From contig NW_008708943.1 of assembly GCF_000327385.1 (NCBI RefSeq), positions 2,321,364 through 2,385,363 on the forward strand: a stretch of 64,000 bases of DNA, read 5' to 3'. The notes beneath the pieces were generated by a model, which was given only the letters and a program-made list of their open reading frames with translations, did no database searches and had not been told where the DNA came from. This stretch comes from Lottia gigantea. Its lineage: Eukaryota; Mollusca; Gastropoda; Lottiidae. The translations under genes were made by a program, and so were the position numbers. This document shows, piece by piece, positions 14,207 to 28,800 of the stretch (its first letter is position 1; each line of letters opens with the position of its first letter).

Positions 14207-14558
14207 TTAAAGGGATATATTAGCCATTTTCTGGGGTCGATTTTAGTCTTGAATATATGTTAATAGTCCTCAGAAGTACTAGTAATGTATGAAAATCACA
14301 TAATTCCTTCAAAAATATCTCAAACTAGGAATTTTACTCAGTATTTCTATATGTCTTTTCTATATATCACAGAGTATCTTAAAATGACGAGTCATCATTT
14401 TAACATTCAATCTTGGATAATTCTGGACACACATGGATTTGAAGGATCAAATTTCGACGGTTAGCTGTTAACACTATTACTGATTGGCTTAGATAATAAA
14501 TTCCCGCTTCTGAAACTAAGGTACGGTTGGTCAAAAAATGGCCCATATGTCCCTTTAA
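14207..14558. mobile_element. R2 element: full TIR copy with TTAA ends, about 350 bp
   Basis: The left end TTAA-AGGGATATATTAGCCATT and right end AATGGCCCATATGTCCCT-TTAA are inverted copies. Interior landmarks (tcaaatttcgacggttagct, actgattggcttag) recur at 35.0, 50.7, 55.7 (inverted) and 63.1 kb. No ORF, so a non-autonomous element. The TTAA duplication suggests piggyBac-type mobilisation (inference). Confidence 0.75.
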
Positions 14559-16890
14559 GAAGTGTATGGTAGAAACCTGAGTTGGTGAACTAATTTCACC
14601 CTTTAATTATTACAATCAACATAATTAACCCAATCTGCTCAAAATCAAACTGATTTACTATCATTTGTTTTAATGTAGACCATGTTTAAGAGATTAATAA
14701 ATTACTGAAGGATTACCCTTAATCTAGGAATAATCTCTTAATCCATTTAGACCCTGAATCACTCTGGTACTTATTTAGTTGTCAGTTACAATGTGGTATA
14801 AACAGACAGTATATTATAAATAGGTTTGTGGCAGTATTCCATAACTCAACTTAAGATGTAAGAGTTCTTAATAGTATTGATATTGGAAATAACAAGTTAA
14901 GAAAGTCTAACAGTATTTGAGATAAGGAGTTTAATATTGTATAAGAATTTTCACCACCGTGTTGTGATTTGGTAAATATTGTTTTTGGATATATTACTGG
15001 TAACACTTGTAAAACTTAAAAGTAGGATTGGATATTTGATTATTTGAATTCTCAAGAACGAGGACATTTTTTGATGCTTAGTTTGGATATTTAAGCTTTT
15101 CTACATGTGGAATTTTACAAAATTTAATATGTGGTAAGTAACTCATTCATTAAGTCTCACTTGAAGTTGACTGGAGGTTTTACATATCTATAAGTGTCCA
15201 AAAAAACTTCCTCATTGGAAAAAAAAATGTTCCATGCCTTTAAACAGATATTATTTGATTTGTTGGCTGCTACTAATGTTACGTCAGTGTGTTATTTGGA
15301 TTGTAGGTTTCTCTTTGCGGTTTGGATCGTTAGTAGGCTTACTTGGTTTATTTATTGGTATTTAGAATTTACAGACTTGATTGTCAAACATAGTCAGTCA
15401 ATGGCGCAAGTGCAGCTGACACCAAAACCTTTCAAACTCTAAATTTAGAGCAGAATGTAATTTGTTGTTAATCAAGTGATAATTAAAAGTAAACCACGAA
15501 TACTAATTAGTACCATTCTGACTCTCATCTTCATTAACAGCTTTCTATCAGAGTGCCAGGAAGAAAGTTGGTCTCAGGATCAATAATGTAAATAGAATGT
15601 ATTTTAATTAGACGAGACATGACTGTGTAGGTGGACTGACTTTATATTTTTTATAAAATACATCTTCAATCAAATATTGATTTTATACTAAGAAACAACT
15701 TTGATCTCAAGGTAAAGATGTAGGAAATGGTATGACATGTAGCAGATATAAATATAACTATTATATTTACTATAAGACAGTGAAGGTAAACAATGGAAGG
15801 TTGGAAGATTTCGGTTTTTAGAAATGAAAGGGAGGTTTTCGTTCTATTTGTTTGTACCTTTTTGGACTGATGAGGTCTGACAAATGCCAATGCCAAATGG
15901 ACATCAGCATTTAACCTACTTTTCTTTTATTTCTAACTGTCAAGGGATCCTTATTGTCAAATCCCTGTACAAGCCAGGTTTATGGATTCAATTTGTACCA
16001 CTGCGTTGTCCTGTCTATAATATGGTTCCTGTAATTCTACTTGACAAGTTCTAAAAAAGTTGAAAAGTTCTAACAAAGTTGACAAATTCTAAAAAAGTTG
16101 ACAAGATTTTGACATCACTATTGCCAATACCAATAAAGCAAAAACATTGAAAAGTGATTTTATAAAATGTTTTCAGCATTCTCTTGTAATGTTTTTCAAA
16201 CAGTGTCACAGATATACATGTAGTGTTGGCAGTAGCAAACGTTGTTTAAACCAATCAAATGTGTTATTGACATCATAGAAACCAGATGGATAACTGTGAA
16301 AATATTATTCACCTTGTAAAAGACCTGCTAATAGTTGTTATTGAGAGTTGGTTTGTCAGTTTCATAATCGTGAAGAGTTGCTTTACCAATGGTTGGAAAT
16401 GTTGGTTGGTAGATGACAAGTTAACATTCGCTTCCAGCAGATGCTGATATCGCAAACTAGGTAGTTGTTGGTAGTTGTAGTAGTTGGTAGTTGGATTTGT
16501 ACCAATGGTTGCAATGTCTAGTGTATAGCTTTATAGCACTTGTAAGATTATCTTCCAGATTATTTGTGTCGGTTTTTTTTACTCTGCCATCTTCAGATCA
16601 TTTTTTATGGAAAAAATATATGTTGTATTTAAGTAGAGAGAATTAGATTTAAAGTTTGGATTCTGGGAAATAAGTCAAGTTGTTGGGTTTTAATACTTTC
16701 CTGTGCAGGTAGATGCTAAGCTGAAAATAATTTTGGAATGAAGCCTTCTTTTACTTATATTCATTTATATTTTTACAAATTTTTGATTTGATATTGAATT
16801 ATCCGTTTGTATAAGTGTGGAATATTGGAATTAAGATTCTGCAGCTATGTTTTTTGAAAATTAATTTTGGAATTTTTTTTCTATTTTCAG
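14559..16890. other. gene-free stretch upstream of AREL1 coding exon 1
   Basis: Probably the 5'-UTR intron of AREL1. It contains a few local tandem duplications (gttgacaaattctaaaaaag type near 16.05 kb; gttggtagttg type near 16.45 kb) and no coding exon that I can support. Confidence 0.4.
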
Positions 16891-16895
16891 TTATA

Positions 16896-19800
16896 ATGGT
16901 AGTTGGTAGTTCTGTAGTAACTGGTGCCGTCATGTTGCTAGGACCAAATTTATCCTGGATACAAAACCATTCCTTACCAACGTCTAAAACTACCATATTT
17001 GATTTTTTTACTGGGCGTTACCCTGCACCACAATCATGTACAGTAGAATGGAACTGGGAAGAACCAATCGTGGTAGGAAAAACAGTTTCCTTCAACATTA
17101 AGGTAAGTTTGATTATTTACTCTACAAATATAGGGTGGTCCAAAAGGACGACAACTTTTTCATTTTAGGATTATTCATAACATATCAAGACCATGATATT
17201 TTGAAATGATAATTATAGAGATACTGTATTATACATCTTTTCATAAAAAATTTAACTGCATAGGTTGAAACATTTTGAATCAGCAGCAATTCTCAATTCC
17301 TTGTCAACTCTTTAATGTCAACTGTTCTTTGATTGCATATACATCATCTTAAAATATAATTCTAGGCTTTTAAAGCTATTTGACAAAATAGTAGGGTTTA
17401 AGAGAAAATATGGCACTAGCTTTCAAAAGCGTTGTCCACATCAATATGAAATATATTTTGCTTTTGTGGGGGAAACATAATAAAAGTAGTCTCTTAATGG
17501 ATAGAAATGAAGAAATATTATGCGTTGTCGTATAAAATAAAACCTATTGATATTTCGAAAATAAAACACTTTGTCTTTCAGAAAAATATTTAAAAAAATC
17601 CCACTATTAACTTCTCAAAAAATAGAAATTGACTTTCCAAACCTTAAATCTAGCTTAACTTTAAATACATATCCCTTGTTGATTTCAAGATCTTACAAGG
17701 AAGTATTAGCTCTTAGTTTCTGCTATAACAGGAAGTGTCTTTTAGGAAATACATAAATCCATGTAGAATTAGAAAAAAAGATGGAATTGTTCTTTTCTGA
17801 AACATAAATCAAGATATACAAGTAGATTTGGCATTCTCCTAGATTCAAAGATCTATTACCAGGAAGAAGGCTTGAAAGCTAAGTAGATTGTTCAATGAAA
17901 TTATAGTATTGTATAATCTAATTATGGTTAGTTCTTGTTTCTTCCCGCCGTATTGTATGGACGTGAAATAGTTACTAAGATCGGAATGACCTCCAAATTG
18001 TCTGTCTTGGTATCCATTACTGTCAGAAGGTCAGGGAATCAATAGCTCCAAGTGGAAATCTTACCCCGTGATATGACTCAATGGCAGCTCAGTTTATTTT
18101 TTTGTCTAACTGAGAAACTTAAAGGGATTGTAAATTGTGTAATGTCACTATCATAAAGACCCCAAAATGTTATACATAGCGTTGTGATAGTTATGTCCTA
18201 AAACACTTAGTTCAAGTCGGATTGGAATGGCCATTGATGCTATATCAGTGTCCCAAAAACACATAAAAAGTTTGGAAAACCAGCTGGTGTTTGATCCTGA
18301 AACATGGTGCTTTTGCACGGTCATTATAACTATTAATCTTCTCAAAGTCATTGACTGAATGCATGGATAGAATCATAATCAACATAGCTTACAGTTTGCA
18401 TTTGACTCTAGGTCATATCCCTTGAAAGATAGGTCAATGCTCTTGGCAATGGACACTAAATGAGACAAGCATGTGACTTTAGGTCAAATCCTGTCAATAG
18501 TCTACCTTTCAACTGTTTTAAACTGAATTGACTTGACTGAAGAGAAGATTGTGAATTGAAAATGAGAGGATATTAATTATTAATGTGTCCATCAGTTATT
18601 TCTTGACAGCCTGTATCACGAGTGCACACATACCTATAGTATATCTATCATGTAATAACAATAACAGGAAATTTACTCTATGTTGAAATAGTTCTCAATT
18701 TATTTAAAAAAAATACAAATACAGTAAAAATAGGGTTTGAAATATGTTTATATTTTTGACATATTTAGTCAGTAACATATTTCATTGAACAGCATATTTC
18801 ATTCACCAGCATATTTCAATCAACAACATATTTAAGTCAATAACATATTTAAGTCAATAACAAATTTAAATCAACAACATATTTAAGTCAACAACATATT
18901 TAAGTCAATAACATATTTAAGTCAATAACAAATTTAAATCAATAACATATTTCAGTCAACAACATATTTAAGTCAGTAACATATTTAAGTCAATAACAAA
19001 TTTAAGTCAATAACATATTTCAGTCAATAACATATTTAAGTCAATAACAAATTTAAGTCAATAACAAATTTAAGTCAACAACATATTTAAGTCAATAACA
19101 TATTTAAGTCAATAACAAATTTAAATCAATAACATATTTCAGTCAACAACATATTTAAGTCAGTAACATATTTAAGTCAATAACAAATTTAAGTCAATAA
19201 CATATTTCAGTCAATAACATATTTCAGTCAATAACAAATTTAAGTCAATAACAAATTTAAGTCAATAACATATTTCAGTCAATAACATATTTAAGTCAAT
19301 AACAAATTTAAGTCAATAACATATTTCAGTCAACAACATATTTAAGTCAATAACAAATTTAAGTCAATAACATATTTCAGTCAACAACATATTTAAGTCA
19401 ATAACATATTTCAGCCAATAGCATATTTAAGTCAATAACATATTTCAGTCAATAACATATTTACGTCAATAACATCTTTCTGCAGTGTTGGTTTGTGTTA
19501 ACTTGTCTTACAAGCTATTTTAAGAGATGGAAATAACATTGTATCAGTTTTGTTTTAGAACCTAATCTATAATTATTGAACCAATAATCAGAGGTCAGAA
19601 TAATGACACACAGACGTATTTATGGTTATTTAATTTAGTTATTAAACTCTGGAATTTCTTTTTCTGGTTATTTTCTAGTCTAGTCCTCAGTTAAAATACA
19701 TTACTCTTTCTGATTCACTTAATCTTTTGATATATCTGACTGGACTCTTATAGCTCCTATAGATACATCATTATGGTCAGACTGTTCTTTAAGAAACTTG

Positions 19801-22800
19801 ATAGTATCTTTTATCACTTGTTTCCTCTGTTTTATCCCATAACTCGTGGATTTCTTAGTTCCTTGACTGGCTTCTTATAGATACATCCTTATGGTCTGAC
19901 TGTTCTGTAAGAATCTTCATAGCACAGTTGGGAACTCATTTCCTCTGGGTTTTTTCCACAAAACTCATGGATTCTGAGTTCCATGTTTGGGTTGTTATAG
20001 ATCTTATAGGAATAACATTAAAGTCAGACTGTTCTTTTAGAATCTTGATAGCATCATTTAGCACTCATTTCCTCTGTTTTTTCAAATAACTCTTGAATTC
20101 TTAGTTCCATGACTAGTTTCTTATAGATACATCATTACTGTCAAACTGATATTTTAAGAATTTTGATATGACTGTTAAGCACATGTTTTCTCATTTCCAA
20201 AACATATGTTTGTCTAGTTCAATTTGAATCCCAACCTCAGATTAGATTTCTTCAGAATTTTTTGCTTAATTCACAATCTTTATCTTTTTATTCAATAAAA
20301 TTCTGAACAAACTGTGTCTAATTCTATATTTTTCAAATCTACTTGCGAATACGAGAAAAATAAAACCCATGAGGAAAGTGAAAATGGCATTTTAATTCAG
20401 AGCATGATTTGATAAAAATAAAATTTTCCGATTTACTAAATTGGATTAGATAACATGCATTATGGGTATAAAAGAAAAACAAAATGATCAAGAATGGCAA
20501 AAGCAATTCCATTGAGAGATCAGTTATATTTGCAGTTTCCTAAAACTTACGGTTTCCTTATTCATGGAATTATCCAATTATATTTATTGTGTGTACTTTG
20601 ACTCTGTGTAAATTGGCTCAATACACCTAATAATACGGCAAATCAAAGAGGGCCATAAAATTAATGAGTTATGCTAGAGATTTATTTGGTAGAAGGATAT
20701 TAATGCTGAACATTTCTACAGACTGGATGATTTATGATTGGTTTAGTTATTAGATAGACTAGGTCTATGGTGCTTCCAATAAATCTCCTAAAACGATCAC
20801 AGAATTTAGACATGGTTGATATATCTATTATTGCAAGTTATGAAATATGGAATTGATGTCAAAATGAGATGAGTGAATGAATTTCTGTAACAAAGCCTGA
20901 TAGACAGTTGTCTTTTTTTTGTGGTATAACAAATTTCTCAGCGATTCCAGAAAATTGAGTGAACAGTCTCAAAGCAATTACAGAAAGCTGTTTTAACAAA
21001 GATCTTGGCTGACAAGTAATTTACAGACATGTAGCTACCAAAATTGTAATTTATTATTCAAAGTGAAAAAATGATCTTATCTGAAACCATAACAAAAACA
21101 TTGACATTGTTTTGTGTTAAAATTGCAACAAAAAATCAGAACTATGGAACTATAGTGAACACTTGAAAAGTTCGAAGGTGCCAGTGATCCAGAATGATTT
21201 GAATATAAACATGATGGTTCAAGAGACATTCAAGTTGTTTTTCTGTTCAGATTTCTATGCCACCAAAAAGGGACATAGGATATGTTTTCCTTTCCATTTC
21301 AAGTTAGAACAAACTATGCAATCTTCTTTGAGTTGATGAAAGAAATCAGAGAGTGATGTTGTTAGAGGAATAATGAAGAAAATAAAACTCAATGTTTTTC
21401 AAGTGGTGAAGTCAATTATGTAAATTATTATTCAAGATAGGATTTCTTGAAGATAGACTTCATGGAACCTAGATGTATGATATTTGATGAAATATTCTTG
21501 ATAAATATTTTCTCAGAAAAGTTCAAAGCTGGAGGAAGAGAAATTATTGATTGAGAAAATTTGGTTGATGCTTGAATAGTTAGGAGAGAAATTGGGCTGA
21601 TTGAAATCATCTCAATTATATTGCTGAAAGTACTTTAAGAGATGTTTGTTTTAAGATAGAGGAAGAAATCTTTCTTAAATAGAGGAAGAAATTGCATTTT
21701 AAAAAAGAATTTTACAGTTGTGTGTACATGGTGTTGTAACTTCTTTGATGATTTTGGTCATGATTTGAAGCAATGTATTTTATACAGATAAGACCATTGC
21801 CATAATTTTGGATTGGACACTAGAAAATGTGTGATTTAAAATGCTATTTATTGGTATTAACATATAAAACCTGTGCTGATATACATGTGACAATATAAAA
21901 ATGTAAGTTTGCCATGTCCTGTTATGATTAAGTAGCTGAGACTGTGGTTTACTTTATCTAAATGGCTTATGACGAATGGAAATTTAACCCATCATAAGAG
22001 ATTTGCTGTACTTGTATAATATTGTATGTTGGAATATGTAATAATATCAGATGTATTGAAGAGAATGTGACCATAACATTGCTGAAACAAGCACAATAAC
22101 AAGTTGTTTCTGATGAACATCCTGGATCTAAAAGGACAAAATGGAGAAGATTATGAAAATAATTATTATTCAAAGAAGTGATTGCCATTACATCATTGCA
22201 TTTCCTTTGAATATAGTTGGGATTTTATAATTACTTGAAATCCTTTATATGTGGGATGTATATCATGAAAATCGTTGGCTTCATATTTCTGGAGATGTGA
22301 ACTTTTGTTGTCCACCATTTCTGTGTTTCAGACAGATGAACTTAGTCAGTTCATGAATTATTCCATTTTGTCCTGAAACTTTTATAAAGTAATTAGAATT
22401 CTGCCATCTAATCTAAAAAATGTTGGCTGGGTCATATTATCTTAAATAGCTTCCAGCAATTTCATTATCCTAACCAATTTTGTTATTTTCAGTTTTTCCA
22501 GAAGAATGGAAAAGAATATCCGGTGTCAACTTGTGATAATGTACTGGTGGAGATCATGCATCAAGGAATTAAAGTCGGACATAATATGGAGTTTGGATTT
22601 AAGGAGCCAGATTTGTCCAATATGGCTAAAGTCAGTTTTACTGTTCATAAATCTGGAACATACACCATCTCAGTCATGATTGGAGCTAGACATATTAAAG
22701 GAAGTCCTTTTAATAAGGTTTTTGAACCAGGTAAGAACTGAAATTCCTGTTAATCAAATTTAGATCAAAGTAAATCTGCAATTGAAAAACAATTAAAAAG

Positions 22801-25800
22801 TAAAAACTTTTAAAGGGGGAGTATGCACTATCTTCAAAATAACAATATTGTTAAAAATCATTGCCTTGAAAATACTCCACTTTTCAGTGACATAATAATA
22901 ATATTATCTTAATCAACAAATTTTGCAATTTGAGAATTTATTTGTTTATTGTTTTGTTTCAAATTCAAGACCTATAGATGATGTTTTCTGCTATTCCTTC
23001 TATTGGTTAATTTAGCAAAAACTTTTGAACCTGAAATTTGTTCTGACCTTGAGGAGGTTTCGAACCCAGATCACCCTAGACTAGGAAAAGACAATCCCTA
23101 CTCTACTGACTGAGCTATACCACTGTCACTTGGTGTTAGTTTACGGTTTAAACACTAAAATTGCTGCTGTTGTATTTAACAGCCCCTTTATTTCATATCA
23201 CAGGACCGATAGATGCTGGTAAAACAGGGTTTATGAATTATAGTTCTACTGTAGTTTGTACAGCTGGCACATCACATCCCCTTACTATAGAAACCAGAGA
23301 TAGTTTTGGTAATCTAGCAACATATAAAACAGATCAAAGTAACTATTTTAAAATCAGAGTCAGAGAGGTAAGTTTTTTATTGAAACTTCTTTGTTTGGAT
23401 GAATTTGATTTGAACAAGATATACTTTTAAACTTTTGGAACTTTGACCTTTATTTCAGTTTATTCTTTGTAATATTATATTTTCTGGTTTCTTATTTATC
23501 GCCAATGTGTTAATTGTACTTCAGTACACATAATGTACTTCAAAAACTGAAAACCGAAATTCTGAAAACTTGCTGTCAATATGTCTAACCTAAAATGGTA
23601 AATATTTTTAATTCAGGCTGGTACCAATATACGCTATATACCGACAACTCAGATTATATATGACCCCACGGGGAAACGTTTAACTATGCATATAAAAATG
23701 GACAGACAAGGCTGTTATCAAGCAACAGTCAGTTATGGAGATACAAAATTAAAAAATGGAGATTTTAATATCTTAGTTTTAAGTCGTAAGTAAATGTTTT
23801 TATTGTTTGTTATATTACAATGTTCATCAATAATTGCTTGTGAAAGTATATTAGTTAGGTATTGGCAGAGTTCAAATTTTGTTAATCTGTTGTTGACTCA
23901 TTGATGGTGTATTGCCTTGGTTCTGAAATTTTTGGACAATATTTTTTAAATATTTTCCATGAGCCATCTTAGGTATTTGTTGGTAGAAACTTTCAAGTGC
24001 CAGATATTGCTTGGTTTTAACAAGATATACTTTCTAAATCAGAAAAAATGCAATTACGTCAATTTTGTCTTTTTATCACTCTAAATAAGTCCAATGCTGT
24101 CAATTATTTCATGGGTGAAATATATATATTTTCGTACAATTTTTCATTTCAATATTTTCTATTTTTATCTAATCATATTGTTATTGTAATATTTTTTATT
24201 TGTAGCTGATGAAATGGTTCATGTTAGTAAAAATTTAATTAAAAAAACACACAGTATATATTATGAAGCTAGGTTGATATCGTATAATCACGAAAAGTTA
24301 GATAAACCTAAAAAAGTTTATGTATATATTTCACCAAAGGTAAGTGTCACAAAGGATATTCCTTTAATGTTAATGGAAAGTTTTATAAGAGATACTCTAT
24401 TATAGAAGCACTGGCCTGGGTCACAAATAGAGACTATGGATTTTCACATTGGAATACATCAATTTGATAAGAAGTTACCTACTTCTGGAGAGATTTACAA
24501 GATAAACAAATAATTCAGAAATACAAAGTGATTGTTTCAGGGAGTTAATGAAAGGGGATCTAATCTACCATGAACTAGAACATTACTCAGATTTTTATTC
24601 ATACTACTTCTTGCTTTTATTGCAACAATATACATAGTCATCATTGTCTCTCTCTGAATCAAACTTTCAAGTATTTTTTTTCTGTAAAATATGTCGTTTT
24701 TAGTGCACCAGTCAGACATGGATAGCTTCCATAACCTTTTAAATTATTTGTGTTTTTTTTTTCAGCAATTAACACTTAAGGAATTTTATTTAAAGATTAT
24801 TGGTAAAAAACTATATACTTTTAGAGTGTGTCCCTCCACGAAGGTAAACAAATTAGTAATTCATTTCATCTTTCATCAACCATCCTATTCTGTGAATATT
24901 TTTATAATCTGCTATGAATAAATGAATATATTGAATATAACTTTGTCTAAGATATATGGTAATCTATTAGATCTGCAGCATATTGGACATTGAAAGGGGT
25001 TTAAAGTTGACACTGAGCTGACTCTCTCTAGCAATGAAAGTGATATCTGAATATTTCTTACATTTAGGAAAATTCAACAATTTAACTTGCTATCAACTGA
25101 GATATTCTATGTATCATAGTTTAATTTCAGTGGGTAAAATAGTTAAAGATGGGTTTCCTTATTTTTTAGTGTCATATTAAGCAAACTATTTGATTAATTG
25201 GTGTTTTTAATGAATTATCATATATTTTAACCATATCATTATATTCTTATTGAATATAATTATAAGCATTAGCATTTTCATTTTCATTTTCATAAATGAA
25301 AATAAGGGAACCCATCTTTAAGAACTTTCATTGCATAATCTTTACGTCTAATTTCTGAATATGATTGTTATTTTATTGTTTTTTAGTTTTATTTTAATGG
25401 TTATAATAACCACTATGAAGCACCAACATTTACAATAGACGATGGTTCTCAGCCTCCTATAGTTATAGCAGCTAAAGATAGAAATGTCATAGCTGCTACC
25501 TTTACTAGTTTTCTACTCAAAAATATAGGTAAGTAATTCAGATTGGGGTGTTCCCAGCCTCATGGACTAGTGTACCTGAGGGTACCAGTATGGCACTGAA
25601 GGGTATCAGTACTGCTAACAACATAAAGGTAGTACATGTACATTAAGTCAAAAGATGAAGTAACCAGAGGCTTATGTTAACCAGCCTAAAGACGTCTAGA
25701 TATTTGTTTTAATGTATATAAATACCAGTATTAAATTTTATGATGAAATTAGAGTTTCAATTTGATCACTATTTTTAAGAACTCAATTTTTATAATTTTC

Positions 25801-28800
25801 ACTTTAAATTTAGTATTAAGAATTTAGTATCCAATTTAGCTAAAATTGACTATCAATGTTAAACTTGTTACTGACTCTTAACTTTGTGTCTAATTTCAGG
25901 CGGTTCTGAAACATTTTTAGATAAACAGACATTTTTCCATCACGAAGTTCGTCAGATTCATTCTCGGAAAGCTCACTCCTGTTTACCTATTAAAATAGAC
26001 AGGTCGAAATTATTACTTAGTGTAAGTACCATATTAAATATCTACTATCAGGTGCTTACAATTTATAGAGACTTTAAAAACAGTGTTAAAGTGAGAGGAG
26101 AATAGTATTTTCACATAAAAAAAGCATCCTAGGTCATGAAGTAAGATACAAAAACAAAGGGTTTGAGATGGTTAGTGTAAGCAATTTCCCATTTGTTTGG
26201 ATGTACCATAAGATCCTCAACCAGTCTCACAAGGTAAATAACTCTTAACACAAACTTATCTTTTGAGCTTATAGATGTATATTGTATTTCCAGTCATATA
26301 AAGCAACGAAGAATTTTGAATTATCTGATTGGTGTAAAAGATTTGAGATAACGTTTGTTGGAGAAGAAGGTAGGTTGAAATTTTATGAAATTTTTTTATT
26401 ATATTACAATAAATCAGACATTCAAATTAGATGTAGGATAAATCATGAAGTTTTTTCAGATATTAAAGAAAGAAATGCCTAAAACAAACAACCAAAGCTA
26501 CATTTTTGTGAGTAATCATGTACTGTATAATTGGGAGTATAATACGCATATATAATAGGCAACACTTCTTACTCTTAAATTAATGAGGAATTATTCAGTT
26601 ACACAGGAAGTATTGACTTCATCTGATCCCAGGATATGGCATATCATATTAATCAATTGTGTTATAAATTTCTTATAGAGAAATTACTCAATATCTATTA
26701 CAGGTTTAGATTGGGGTGGTGTTAGACGTGAATGGATGGAATTATTATGTACTGAATTATTTGACCCTAATGGTTGTGGGTTGTTCAGAAGATTTGAAGA
26801 TAGTTCACAAGGCCTGGTAAGTATTTTTAATTCTTCAAGTCTTCTATGTGCAACAAGAGTTTGTGGTCACTGTAAGCTGTTGAAGGGAAATCCATGAAAT
26901 GTAGGTCTTATGACCTAGTAGTGAGCTTCTTAACCTGCCTTGAAGTGCTCCATGTTCTTGTTGTATTTAAACAACAAATCCATACCTAGAATACTAATTG
27001 TGGAAAATTTTATTTCAGGTTCACCCAAACCCTAAAAGACCAATGAAATTGAAATTAAAGTATTATGAGTTTGCTGGGAAACTGGTAGGAAAGTGTCTAT
27101 ATGAATCATGTTTAGGACGATCTTATCGACAGCTAGTGAAAGCCAGATTCTCTCGCTCTTTTCTAGCTCAACTAATTGGTTTACGAGTCAACTATAAGGT
27201 AAGAATATTGATTATCTAGTCTTCGTTAACCAGGCACAAGTTTCACAAAGGTTACGATTGGCACAAGTGAAGGTGACATAGATGATCACAGCTAGTACCA
27301 GCCTTAGCACCAGTTGCTCAAAGAGATTGTATGACAATCTTAGTAACAACATGAGACAGTCTTACCCCTTAAAACTCACCATCCAACCAGTTTAAATAGT
27401 ATAAGATCAATTTGTTAATGTTATATTGTATATATACATATAGCATGGGAGGTCAAAGTTGAAAGGTCATATTTTTGTAATTTCAGTATTTTGAGTCTGA
27501 TGATCCTGAGTTATATAAAACTAAAATCAAGTTTATAGAAGATAATGATATCAATGATATGGATTTGACGTTTAGTGAAGATGAGTATATTAATGGACAG
27601 TTAACAAAGGTAAGTTTCCCAGATTTATCTCTGTTTTGCTAGGTTTGATATAACTTGACATACAACAAAAACACCGCTAAATTTACAAATGAGCTCTTCC
27701 AATCATACATGTCCAGTTTCATATTAATAGAAAGAATGCATGTCTGGAAGAGTTAAATAAAAAATTGAGGGGTGACAGATAGATGACTGACACTCGGTTA
27801 ATATCCTTGTGTCTTGAACATTGTAAAGGTACATTGTTGTTGTCTCTTCAAATAAAATTTACCAATGCGAAAGTTGTAGTGAATATAATTATGTAGTAAG
27901 CCAACCTACAAGGTGTAATGGATTCAATGTGAGTTATATTGTAGATTTTGTAGGGATGAAATATACAGGAAATAATCTTTTCTCTATTCTTTCCAGATTA
28001 TAGAATATATACCAAATGGAAGTCGCACAGCAGTGAATAATAGAAATAAATTACGATATTTAGATGTTCTAGCCCAGTATAGACTGGCATCCAATGTGAA
28101 AGATGAACTAGAGGCGTTCCTAAAGGGATTAAATGAGTTAATCCCTGATAATCTACTCAGTATATTTGATGAAAATGAATTAGAGGTAGGTAAAACTCAT
28201 TATGTTCATGAGAGCAGAATTTTTGCAAAAAATATCCACTATAAAATTCTGAAGGACAATGTTTTCAGCAAGGTGATGATGGATTTGAATTTATAAAACT
28301 GTTGTTGAGATTGCCCAGCAGTTCCATGACCTGAATTCAGACCACAAAATTGAAAAAAAGTTTCTGAGTCCCATTTTATTTGACTGTGAAAAATATTATT
28401 TTCAGTGTCAGCACTTGTTATATATTATATAATCTTGTGTTTGTGATATTTTGTAGTTATTAATGTGTGGAACTGATAATTATAGTATAGCTGATTTTAA
28501 AATTCATCACACAGTGTCAGGTACCTCTCCTCAATTTAGCAAGGTAGGAATTTATCATTTAAAGGCACATTCTGCTTTTATTCAATCAGTTTTTGTGGTA
28601 TGGAGCATGAAATATATCAAACTGCATGCCAACACATAGAGGAAGATGCCCCTTACCTTTTGTAAAATTTGATTATGAGAAATGAATTCTAATTGAACTA
28701 CCAATTATTAATAACTACTCGGAAGCAATTTCACAAATGTACCTCCAAAAGCTGTAGAGTTCTAGGTCTGTAGTTCGAAATACTCTGATAAAAATCATGT

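Noticed and set aside
23051-23140. Functional tRNA gene on the minus strand
   Set aside because: Box motifs are present but the acceptor and anticodon stems do not pair; called a SINE head instead.
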